Positions 56,632-64,000 of a stretch of DNA of 64,000 bases are shown one piece after another. Position numbers and translations under genes: made by a program. The notes under the pieces are model-generated. The model saw only the letters and a program-made list of their open reading frames with translations. It did not search any database and was not told the origin of the DNA. Source of the stretch: Caulifigura coniformis (GTDB lineage Bacteria; Planctomycetota; Planctomycetia; Planctomycetales; Planctomycetaceae); assembly GCF_007745175.1 (NCBI RefSeq), contig NZ_CP036271.1, positions 1,276,154 through 1,340,153 on the forward strand. Direction: 5' to 3'. Positions within the stretch are counted from its first letter, which is position 1. Each line of letters starts with the position of its first letter.

Positions 56632-56814
56632 GCAGTTTGCCTGACCGGAACTGCCAGCCAGTATGTCGGCCGCACAATCCGGATCACCGAGACATTCCTC
56701 AATGGCGGACAGGACCGACGCCGAAGTGATAAGCTGGATGAATCGGGCTTGGAATGGCTGATCACACCTGAATGCAATGACGGCGAATCTCTGGGCATCG
56801 CGAGGGCGGCGACG

Positions 56815-57828
56815 ATGGACATTCGCATTCTTACCGCCGCCGTCCTCGCCTTCATTGCACTCGATCTCGCGGCGCAGGCGGCAAGTCCGAATCTGCGACC
56901 AGACACTGTCTTCGCCGATTCGCCAGATGCAACGCCCATCGTGACCTGCAGCCTGGAAGAGAGCTGGTCATTCTTCGGCTTGAACAGGCAACAAACTGAA
57001 CCGACGCCTGGCACACAGAAAATCGAAGCCGAACCGCACGATGCCCTCGTCGACCGCTTTCTGCCTCGTTCGCCGCTTCCGCTGCCCATGTTTCAATCGC
57101 TGACGGAGGGGCTGGACGTCACGATGCCCCTCCCCGTCGGAGCGAGCTTCCTGTGGACCGAGATCGACCGGCATGTCGCGGTCTCGGACGTGCGTCTGGC
57201 CCTTGGCGGCGGCACGCCGACCTCCGTCGAACGCGTCAACGTTCCAACAACAACGTTTCACTCAACACCGAAGCTGGCCCGCATTGATGCATGGGTTCTG
57301 CCGTTCATGAACGTGTACGGCATCGTCGGACATACCGAGACACAGGGCGACGTGCGGGTCACAATCAACCGGTTTCCCCTGCCCGGGTCACCCCCGATTG
57401 AACTGATCGTTCCAGCCGACCTTCAGGGAACGACGGCCGGCTTTGGCGCCACCACGGGCATCGGCACGAAGAAATGGTTCGCGATGGTCGACGTCAACAA
57501 CACCTGGACGAGTTTCGACAAGCTCGACTCGGCGTTGACGGCGCTGGTCGTCGCCCCGCGAGTCGGACTGGTCATCGATCAGTCGTTCTTCAAAGGCGAA
57601 GTCCACGTCGGCGCCATGTGGCAGGACACCGATCAGACCGTCGAGCTGACGATCGACCATCCGCTGCTGGGAAACGGTCTGCATGTCGAAGTGGATCAGT
57701 ACGAACCGAACCCGTGGAACTTCCTGGTCGGCGGAATGTGGGCGATCGACGAACGACTGCAGCTGACCGTGGAAGGCGGCATGGGCGGGCGAAGCTATAT
57801 CGTGTCGGGCATCACCGTTCGATTCTGA
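56815..57828 (+). CDS. Exported beta-barrel-like protein of unknown family
   Basis: The protein has 337 residues. A signal peptide (DIRILTAAVLAFIALDLAAQ) is followed by a linker and a beta-rich C-terminal 220 residues. These contain repeated amphipathic strands (ARIDAWVLPFMNVYGIVGHT, GTKKWFAMVDVNNTWTSFD, NFLVGGMWAIDERLQLTVE) and end in SGITVRF. This suggests an outer-membrane barrel. It follows the OprB-like gene by 183 bp on the same strand and may be co-expressed. ATG 56815 was chosen for the signal peptide. Confidence 0.7.
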   Translation: MDIRILTAAVLAFIALDLAAQAASPNLRPDTVFADSPDATPIVTCSLEESWSFFGLNRQQTEPTPGTQKIEAEPHDALVDRFLPRSPLPLPMFQSLTEGLDVTMPLPVGASFLWTEIDRHVAVSDVRLALGGGTPTSVERVNVPTTTFHSTPKLARIDAWVLPFMNVYGIVGHTETQGDVRVTINRFPLPGSPPIELIVPADLQGTTAGFGATTGIGTKKWFAMVDVNNTWTSFDKLDSALTALVVAPRVGLVIDQSFFKGEVHVGAMWQDTDQTVELTIDHPLLGNGLHVEVDQYEPNPWNFLVGGMWAIDERLQLTVEGGMGGRSYIVSGITVRF

Positions 57829-57859
57829 ACGCGCCGACTTCGGAGGACGAAAACAACCA

Positions 57860-57890
57860 GAGGGCGGAGCAACGTGGTTGCTCCGCCCTC
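57860..57890. terminator. Strong hairpin between convergent genes
   Basis: A perfect 14-bp stem (GAGGGCGGAGCAAC against its complement) encloses a 3-nt loop GTG. It lies between the ends of the barrel gene at 57828 and the sulfatase at 57922, so it may terminate both. No long T-run follows on the plus side; GGTTGTTTTCG follows on the minus side. Confidence 0.75.
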
Positions 57891-57921
57891 GATCGGTTCT
57901 CATAAACCCTTGCGAGAGTTT

Positions 57922-59466
57922 CTACTTACCAGCGCCCGTTGTGGAGAGGGCGTCGAGGGCGTCACCCGCGGTAAAGCTCGCCGGCTTCTGCCGGGGCGGG
58001 AACTCCTTGAACGTCGCGATCATGTTGGCCACGGCGTCCTGAGCCGGAACCATCACGTAGGCCCGGTGGTAGAACCAATCCTCATAACCGACGCCGTCAT
58101 CCCCCTTCTCATAGGGATCGACCTTGAGATCGAAGAGAACCGGCAGACGCGTCTTGACGAACGGGTTCTTCCAGACGTCGAGCCCTTTCGCTTCCTGGAT
58201 CATGAAGTGCACTTTGAACCGCTCGTTACGGAGCGCGAGCAGGTCGCCGTCGTCGCTGAAGTAGAAGAACGCCTTGCGGGCACTCTTGTCGGATTTGCCC
58301 GAGAGGTAGTCCATCTGATCGAAGCCGTCGAGGTGCACCTTGAACGACTTCTCACCCGCCTTCGTCCCTTTGACGAGCTGATCCTTCACATCCGGATTGC
58401 CGGCCGCGGCGAGCAGCGTCGGGAACCAGTCTTCCGAGGAGACGAGTTCCTTGTACACCGTGCCCGGTTTCACCACGCCCGGCCAGCGGATCATTGCTGG
58501 CACGCGCCAGCCGCCGTCCCAGTTCGTGTTCTTCTCACTCCGAAATGGCGTAAAGCCGCCATCGGGGAACATGCAGGTCATCGGGCCGTTGTCCGTCGTG
58601 TAGATCACGATCGTGTTTTCCTTGACGCCCAGCTTGTCCACGTAATCGAGCAGCTTGCCGATAATGGCGTCGTGCTCGACCATCCCGTCGGCGTAGAACC
58701 CGAGCCCCGTCTTGCCAAGGTTCTCCGGCCTGACGTGGGTGTAGTTATGCATCCGCGTGGTGTTGAACCAGCAGAAGAACGGCTTCTTCGCCTTGACCTG
58801 GCGGTCGAGAAAATCCGAAGCCTTGGCCAGCACTTCCTCGTCGACCGTCTCCATCCGCTTCTTGGTCAGCGGGCCCGTGTCGGTAATCTTGCCGTCCGAG
58901 GTTGATTGAATCACGCCGCGCGGGCCGTACTTCTTCTTGAACTCCGGATCCTTCGGGTAGTCAGAATTCTCCGGCTCCTCTTCCGCGTTGAGGTGATAGA
59001 GGTTGCCGAAGAACTCGTCGAAACCATGCGCCGTCGGGAGGAACTCATCTCGATCGCCGAGGTGGTTCTTGCCGAACTGCCCGGTCGCATAGCCAAGCGG
59101 CTTGAGCATCTCGGCAATGGTCGGATCTTCCTTCTGCAGACCCAGTTTCGCCCCGGGCAGGCCGACCTTGGACAGCCCCGTGCGGAACGGCATCTGACCG
59201 GTGATGAATGCCGATCGGCCGGCCGTGCAGCTCTGCTGGGCGTAGTACGTCACCAGCTTGCCGCCTTCTTTGGCGAGTCGGTCGATGTTGGGCGTGTCGT
59301 AGCCCATCACTCCGTTGTTGAACGCGCTGAGATTTCCGTAGCCCACGTCGTCACCGAAGATGACGAGGATATTGGGCTTCTTGCCGGCCTCCTGCGCCGA
59401 CAACGTCGGCATGGCTGCCGTGAATGACAGCATGGCGGCCGCAAACAGGGCCAGGTGCTTTCGCAT
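57922..59466 (-). CDS. Secreted type I sulfatase (arylsulfatase-like)
   Basis: The protein has 514 residues. A signal peptide (LALFAAAMLSFTAAMPTLSA) is followed by KPNILVIFGDDVGYGN with the first metal Asp pair. The key motif is SCTAGRSAFITG, a Cys-X-Ala-X-Arg site in which Cys becomes formylglycine. Later motifs include FGKNHLGD, IVIYTTDNGP and GGWRVPAMIRWPG. The substrate may be a sulfated polysaccharide or sterol/aryl sulfate. AAAGGAGA lies seven nt before ATG 59466. It is divergent from an AraC regulator across 277 bp. Confidence 0.93.
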   Translation of the reverse strand: MRKHLALFAAAMLSFTAAMPTLSAQEAGKKPNILVIFGDDVGYGNLSAFNNGVMGYDTPNIDRLAKEGGKLVTYYAQQSCTAGRSAFITGQMPFRTGLSKVGLPGAKLGLQKEDPTIAEMLKPLGYATGQFGKNHLGDRDEFLPTAHGFDEFFGNLYHLNAEEEPENSDYPKDPEFKKKYGPRGVIQSTSDGKITDTGPLTKKRMETVDEEVLAKASDFLDRQVKAKKPFFCWFNTTRMHNYTHVRPENLGKTGLGFYADGMVEHDAIIGKLLDYVDKLGVKENTIVIYTTDNGPMTCMFPDGGFTPFRSEKNTNWDGGWRVPAMIRWPGVVKPGTVYKELVSSEDWFPTLLAAAGNPDVKDQLVKGTKAGEKSFKVHLDGFDQMDYLSGKSDKSARKAFFYFSDDGDLLALRNERFKVHFMIQEAKGLDVWKNPFVKTRLPVLFDLKVDPYEKGDDGVGYEDWFYHRAYVMVPAQDAVANMIATFKEFPPRQKPASFTAGDALDALSTTGAGK

Positions 59467-59743
59467 GATCTCGATCTCCTTTCCGGGAGTGGTTGAAGCG
59501 GGTTGATCTGACGAGGAGCAGGTCGATGACATCAGGGGCGCGTGAATGTCGACAAGAGTGAAAGAAACCCCAGCATCCCGCGTGGGAATGAAGGGGCGGT
59601 CTGACTCTGATGAACTTTCGACGAACGTCGGGGGGTGGATTGTTGCGTTCCAGTGTGAGTGACGTTGATAATCTCGAAGCAGTCATCGAATCGGCTATGC
59701 AGATTCGGCCAAATATCGTTCCTGCGGGCCGCGGAGGGGTGCG

Positions 59744-60667
59744 ATGCAGCGAGTCTTCGCCGACTTCGAAGCCTTCGAAGAGGCGGTCCAGCATGCCGAG
59801 ATCCGGATGACGCTGCTCAGACGTCCCCGGCCCCGCTGGGTCGTGGGCGGGCTGAACGTCGGGTCGATGCATCTCCAATGGGGCGCCACCGGCGGACGCA
59901 TGGTGACTGAGGGGGCGGTCGTCCCTGGCGGCTATGCGATCTACATGCCGCTCAACCGTTTCGCGACAAATAAGGTCAACGGTCAGCAGCTCGATGCTGG
60001 ATCGCTGATGATCGCCGGATCCGGATCGGAATTCTGTATTGCCGGCGACGATGCCTATGACTGGTGCTCGGTTTTCATCCCGGGCCGTTTCGCCGCCGGC
60101 GAAGACACATCGAACTCCGAGCCGCTTCGTCGCGGGTGTCGCGTCGTCCATGTCGGTCGCGATCCATTGCGCCGCATCCGCCGAATGGTGCGATCGCTGA
60201 TGAGGCTCGACGCCATGCTGATCGGCAGCATCCGCCAGGCGGCCTGCCGCGTTGCCCAGGACGCGTTCCGGAATCTCGCACGGAACGCGATCCGCGCCGC
60301 CGGGCAGTCTCCCGGTCTCGTTCGCGGACGACCATTGGCGGACCGCCAGGACGTTCTGGAACACGCCAGAGAACACGGCTGCGAATGTTCGTTCGCCGTC
60401 CCGGAGATGGCGGCCTCGGCACACGTCTCAGAACGAACCCTCCGCCGTGCGTTTCAGGATTGGTTCGGAATCAGTCCCGCGCGATACTCACGGCTGAGGA
60501 AATTCCACCACGCCCGTGAAGCACTGCGGGTGGCCGATCCCTCAGAGTCCAGCGTGACGGAAGTCCTCGCGGAGTGCGGCATCTTCGAGTTCGGACGCTT
60601 TGCCGGTGAGTACCGCAGGTTATTCGGAGAGCTTCCGTCCCAGACTCATCTCCGTCTCTACGACTGA
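59744..60667 (+). CDS. AraC/XylS-family transcriptional regulator
   Basis: The protein has 307 residues. The N-terminal half (about 1-190) resembles the AraC-binding-like sensor domain. The C-terminal helix-turn-helix pair is VPEMAASAHVSERTLRRAFQ and the second helix DFG-like ECGIFEFGRFAGEYRRLFGE, typical of AraC proteins. It lies divergent from the sulfatase and may control it; effector unknown. Neither promoter is obvious in the 277-bp gap. Confidence 0.9.
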   Translation: MQRVFADFEAFEEAVQHAEIRMTLLRRPRPRWVVGGLNVGSMHLQWGATGGRMVTEGAVVPGGYAIYMPLNRFATNKVNGQQLDAGSLMIAGSGSEFCIAGDDAYDWCSVFIPGRFAAGEDTSNSEPLRRGCRVVHVGRDPLRRIRRMVRSLMRLDAMLIGSIRQAACRVAQDAFRNLARNAIRAAGQSPGLVRGRPLADRQDVLEHAREHGCECSFAVPEMAASAHVSERTLRRAFQDWFGISPARYSRLRKFHHAREALRVADPSESSVTEVLAECGIFEFGRFAGEYRRLFGELPSQTHLRLYD

Positions 60668-60703
60668 AACATTGTTGCCAGAGCCTTTCCTTCCCGGCCG
60701 TCG

Positions 60704-61261
60704 TTACACGCTTGCGGCTTCCTGAATCACGCGATGGACGTGTTTCAGGGTGACCGCCAGCACCACCAGAGCGCAACCGGTCGTCAGAAGGTCGACTCCG
60801 ACAAACACGCCCACTGCCCAGAGCCCGGAGAGGGGCCATTGGCTCCAGATCATCCAGCCCAGAGCCATGGCGATGAGGCCGCTGATCAGCATGGCGATCC
60901 AGCCGGCGGCCGGCCTGTAGGAGAACGACATGATGATTTTCCAGAGGCCTTCGACGCCAAGAAACAGCGCCAACATGAGCGTCAGGGTTTCGAGCCCGAG
61001 GATCGGGTGAGCGAGAACCGCCAGTCCGGCCAGCAGGATCAAGGTTCCCAGAACCAAAGGGGCCGTCTTGTGAGTCCAGCCCTCGCTACGCACGCCCTGA
61101 AAAATCTGAGCGCCGCCCGCAACGGAAAGAATCGCCCCGATCACGATCACCACGGCCTTCCCGGCGACGGCCGGACTGACCATTGAAAAGCCCCCCGCAA
61201 TCATCAGCACAATTCCGGAAAGCATCAGCCGGGTTGTCCCGGGCGTTCGTGAATCGTTCAT
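60704..61261 (-). CDS. HdeD/DUF308 family membrane protein
   Basis: The protein has 185 residues with about six transmembrane helices (LMLSGIVLMIAGGFSMVSP, AVVIVIGAILSVAGGAQIF, APLVLGTLILLAGLAVLA, LTLMLALFLGVEGLWKIIM, AMLISGLIAMALGWMIW, AVGVFVGVDLLTTGCALV). This matches HdeD, linked in E. coli to acid resistance, but DUF308 members are diverse. AGGAAAATCT precedes ATG 61261. It is convergent with the AraC gene (37 bp apart). Confidence 0.88.
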   Translation of the reverse strand: MNDSRTPGTTRLMLSGIVLMIAGGFSMVSPAVAGKAVVIVIGAILSVAGGAQIFQGVRSEGWTHKTAPLVLGTLILLAGLAVLAHPILGLETLTLMLALFLGVEGLWKIIMSFSYRPAAGWIAMLISGLIAMALGWMIWSQWPLSGLWAVGVFVGVDLLTTGCALVVLAVTLKHVHRVIQEAASV

Positions 61262-61723
61262 AGATTTTCCTGTGATGTAACATCCATGGTGAGCATTCAC
61301 TGCAGCGCAGCAACTCTGAAGATGCGAGGAACGTCACGTCCGCTCAACTGTGACGCTCATGATTGTTCCCTGAATCGCAGAGGGCGCGACATGTGCCTCC
61401 GAGAAGTTTGCTCCGAGATCGAGGATTCTCCTTGGCGGCGGGTCAGACCAGCATGTAAGCCATGCTCACTCCAGCCATTGGCGTCTGCTCGACGGTACTC
61501 ACCGCCTTGGACACTGGACCACCAGTGGCATCCTGAACCGATGGCGCAACGATGATCGCCTTCGATCGAGGGGGAATCAGAGGCCGAAGCGACGTCGTAT
61601 CGGGGATCGCGATTCAATACTGAACTCGCAGCATTCCTGATGAGTGATGGAGTATCGCACGTAAGAAAAGCGAGTCGCCATCTGCACTGTACCATCGTCT
61701 CTCAATGATTTGCGATGACAACG

Positions 61724-61767
61724 ACGGCTGCCCTGCGTCCTGTCGCCACCGGACACAGGGCAGCCGT
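61724..61767 (+). promoter_or_regulatory. Strong inverted repeat upstream of eutB
   Basis: A perfect 12-bp stem, ACGGCTGCCCTG against its complement, encloses 20 bases that contain a further TCC/GGA pair. It lies 111 bp before the eutB start in the 616-bp gene-free stretch 61262-61877. No T-run follows on either strand. It could be a leader RNA element, an operator or a chance palindrome. No recognisable cobalamin riboswitch is seen. Confidence 0.4.
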
Positions 61768-61877
61768 GAGAGAATCTGAGGACGACGACCCGACTCTCGG
61801 CACATCGCGTTGATGTTTTGACACCGTTGCTGGATGCTAACTGGTGACTGCCCTCCGAACAGGACCAGTTGGAGCCT

Positions 61878-63287
61878 ATGCGATTCAGTCATGTCGTCCG
61901 AAACGAACGTTTCGACTTCCCCAATCTTCGGGATCTCCTGGCCAAGGCCAACGAGGAGAAATCGGGCGATCGTCTCGCCGGCGTGGCGGCAACATCGGAA
62001 CGGCAGCGGGTCGCGGCGAAACTAGCCCTTGCAGACGTGCCGCTGAAAACCTTCGTCGACGATCCGGTCATCGATCCCGGCGTCGACGACGTTTCGCAAC
62101 TCATTCTCGACACGCACGATCGCGCCGCGTTTTCCCCGTTCTCCTCACTCACCGTCGGCGAGTTCCGCGACTGGCTCGTCGCCGCCGACATCGATCAGCC
62201 TGTCGACTGGCCCGTGGTCCAGAAGGCCATCACGCCAGAAATGGCCGCAGCGGCCGCGCGGCTCATGAGCAACAAAGACCTGGTCACCGTTGCGAGCCGA
62301 ATCCGTAACGTCACCCGCTGCCGTAACACGCTCGGCGAGCGTGGCGTTCTGGGCATTCGCCTTCAGCCCAATCACCCCGCCGATGACATCGGCGGCATCA
62401 TCCTGACCACGGTGGAGGGACTGCTCTACGGCTGCGGTGACGCCGTCATCGGAATCAACCCCGTCACCGATTCCGTCGATTCCGTTTCCAGCATCCTCAG
62501 TAGCATCGATCGGTTGATCGCGAAGCTGGGAATCCCGACGCAGGCCTGCTGTCTCGCTCACGTCACGACGCAGATGCGATGCATGGAGCGCGGCGTCCCG
62601 GTGGACCTCGTCTTCCAATCCGTCGCCGGGACCCAGGAGGCCAATGCCTCGTTCGGCGTCACGCTGTCGCAGCTTCGCGAAGCCCGGGAGATGGCGATCG
62701 AGCAGCATCGGCGGCGCGACGTTCCCTGGATTGGCGAGCAGGTCATGTACTTTGAAACCGGCCAGGGGAGCGCCCTCTCCGCCGAGGCCCATCACGGCGT
62801 CGATCAGCTGACGCTGGAGGCCCGCGCCTACGCCGTCGCCCGCGCCTTCGATCCCTTCCTGGTGAACACCGTCGTGGGATTCATCGGCCCCGAGTATCTC
62901 TACGACGAGCGGCAGATCATCCGCGCGGGGCTCGAAGACCACTTCATGGGCAAGCTCCTGGGCCTGCCGATGGGCTGTGACGTCTGTTACACGAACCACG
63001 CCGAGGCCGACCAGAACTCCGCCGATAACCTGCTGGTGCTCCTTTCCGCCGCCGGGTGCAACTATTTCATGGGCGTCCCCTGCGGCGACGACGTAATGCT
63101 CAGCTATCAATCGACAAGCTTCCACGACGCTGCTGCGATGCGCCAGCTCTTCGGGCTTCGTCCGGCGCCGGAGTTCGCGGCATGGCTCACCAGGAATTCG
63201 CTGACGCTCGGCGACCACCCCACGGGTGATGACTCCGCAGCCGGCCGCAAACTGCTGGCCAGCGCCATGTCTCTCGTCGATCCATGA
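61878..63287 (+). CDS. eutB: Ethanolamine ammonia-lyase large subunit
   Basis: The protein has 469 residues, the usual EutB length. Conserved motifs are KANEEKSGDRLAGVAA, VGEFRDWLVA, IRNVTRCRNTLGERGVLGIR, RLQPNHPADDIGGI, GCGDAVIGINPVTDS, IPTQACCLAHVTTQM and NYFMGVPCGDDVMLSYQSTS. With EutC and adenosylcobalamin it splits ethanolamine into acetaldehyde and ammonia. ATG 61878 was chosen; a TTG at 61869 would add three residues. The permease gene starts nine bases after its stop. EutC is not in the window and may lie beyond it. Confidence 0.95.
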   Translation: MRFSHVVRNERFDFPNLRDLLAKANEEKSGDRLAGVAATSERQRVAAKLALADVPLKTFVDDPVIDPGVDDVSQLILDTHDRAAFSPFSSLTVGEFRDWLVAADIDQPVDWPVVQKAITPEMAAAAARLMSNKDLVTVASRIRNVTRCRNTLGERGVLGIRLQPNHPADDIGGIILTTVEGLLYGCGDAVIGINPVTDSVDSVSSILSSIDRLIAKLGIPTQACCLAHVTTQMRCMERGVPVDLVFQSVAGTQEANASFGVTLSQLREAREMAIEQHRRRDVPWIGEQVMYFETGQGSALSAEAHHGVDQLTLEARAYAVARAFDPFLVNTVVGFIGPEYLYDERQIIRAGLEDHFMGKLLGLPMGCDVCYTNHAEADQNSADNLLVLLSAAGCNYFMGVPCGDDVMLSYQSTSFHDAAAMRQLFGLRPAPEFAAWLTRNSLTLGDHPTGDDSAAGRKLLASAMSLVDP

Positions 63288-63296
63288 AAGGCTCCT

Positions 63297-64000
63297 GTGA
63301 CTGACCCCGCTCCCGATGACGTCGCCAACGTTCGGGCTCATGACGCCAAGATGCTCGGGCGCCTGGGCTACAAGCAGGAACTCGCCCGGCGGATGTCGGG
63401 TTTCTCCAACCTCGCGATTTCACTCTCGATCATCTGCGTTCTCGCCGGCGGACTGACCTCATTCCACCTCGGTTACTGCAGCGTCGGGGGAGCGGCCATT
63501 GGGATTGGATGGCCCGTCGCCTGCATGATGTCGCTCGCGGTCGCCGCAGCCATGGCTCAACTGGCCTCGGCCTTTCCCACCGCCGGCGGTCTCTATCATT
63601 GGGCCGCCATTCTCGGCGGCCGAGGCTGGGGCTGGGTGACGGCCTGGTTCAACATCGTCGGCCTCGTCACCGTGCTGGCGGCGATCAACGTCGGCGCCTT
63701 CGAGTTTCTGACGAGGGCCTTCCTGCCGGACGTCGAGCCCGGCCTTTCCCTGCAACTTTCCATCGTCGGAGTCATCACGGTTTCCCAGGCGATCCTCAAC
63801 CACCTCGGGATCCGGCTGACAACGCGCCTGACCGATTTCAGCGGCTACTGGATCCTCACCGTGTCACTGGTTCTCACGGTGGTTCTGCTTGCCGTCACAC
63901 GGTCCTTCGACCTGAGTCGCCTCATCACCTTTTCCAACTTCAGCGGACAGCCGGCAGATTCTCCAGTCTGGCCCGGCACCGAATCGATCGCCTGGCTCTT
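63297..64000 (+). CDS. APC-superfamily amino-acid/ethanolamine permease, cut by window end
   Basis: A frame starting at GTG 63297 (nine bases after eutB) runs open to the window edge, giving at least 234 residues. The N-terminal ELARRMSGFSNLAISLSIIC, then FPTAGGLYHWAAILGG and several hydrophobic segments (TVLAAINVGAFEF, LQLSIVGVITVSQAILNHLG, YWILTVSLVLTVVLLAVT) match the amino-acid/GABA-permease branch of the APC superfamily. Linkage to eutB suggests it takes up ethanolamine or a related amine. Confidence 0.85.
   Translation, partial: MTDPAPDDVANVRAHDAKMLGRLGYKQELARRMSGFSNLAISLSIICVLAGGLTSFHLGYCSVGGAAIGIGWPVACMMSLAVAAAMAQLASAFPTAGGLYHWAAILGGRGWGWVTAWFNIVGLVTVLAAINVGAFEFLTRAFLPDVEPGLSLQLSIVGVITVSQAILNHLGIRLTTRLTDFSGYWILTVSLVLTVVLLAVTRSFDLSRLITFSNFSGQPADSPVWPGTESIAWL

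Noticed and set aside
62145-63341. Long minus-strand open frame antisense to eutB
   Set aside because: EutB is unambiguous on the plus strand; the antisense frame is low-complexity GD/V-rich and has no homologue features.

Overview
The window reads as a chromosomal segment of a high-GC planctomycete, most likely of the order Planctomycetales. The evidence is the set of protein families: a giant LEPR-XLL surface protein, a DUF1559 prepilin-like protein with the H-X9-DG tail, DUF1501/DUF1549 and DUF1552/DUF1592 pairs, haem-domain proteins with WD40 or PQQ propellers, DUF1207 and DUF6268 outer-membrane proteins, an HTTM protein, an ECF sigma factor next to a TPR-bearing Ser/Thr kinase, and sulfatase and phosphatase genes. 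I saw no rRNA, tRNA or CRISPR array. No genus can be given from the sequence alone.

Layout. 1-706 is a DDE integrase/transposase cut by the window edge. 1435-8067 encodes a 2210-residue secreted beta-helix protein with an embedded metzincin-like motif. 8092-11449 holds a DUF1207 relic, an ICMT-like methyltransferase and two outer-membrane proteins. 11579-15634 is an RstAB-like two-component system whose two genes are split by an opposing di-haem cytochrome c peroxidase; a shared direct-repeat motif lies in both intergenic regions. 16301-19223 holds an SDR enzyme, a small ORF, and an ECF41-type sigma factor whose 5' end is abutted by an IS630 element. 19387-23422 is an ECF sigma/kinase pair, followed by an MBL-fold hydrolase and a nitroreductase.

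25452-40401 is one long minus-strand block. Its downstream part is a five-gene cassette (DUF1501, PPC, DUF1549/DUF1553, cytochrome-WD40, PQQ propeller). Upstream of that lie DNRLRE, purple-acid-phosphatase-like, HTTM, lipoprotein and DUF1559 genes. 41428-44813 is a smaller analogous cassette (DUF1592 + DUF1552). 45301-50255 is a YhiI-RbbA-YhhJ-type export system next to a decayed RND pump.

The most interesting locus is 50997-53923: a translationally coupled operon of a PlcP-like phosphoesterase, BtaA and BtaB. Together they could convert phospholipids to the phosphorus-free betaine lipid DGTS. Three 11-bp-spaced heptamers resembling a PHO box lie just upstream. A broken second BtaB-like copy lies at 40603-41000 beside one copy of a dispersed repeat, whose other copy is at 960-1123. 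The window ends with outer-membrane proteins, a sulfatase divergent from an AraC regulator, an HdeD-like protein, and ethanolamine ammonia-lyase large subunit followed by an APC permease cut by the window end.
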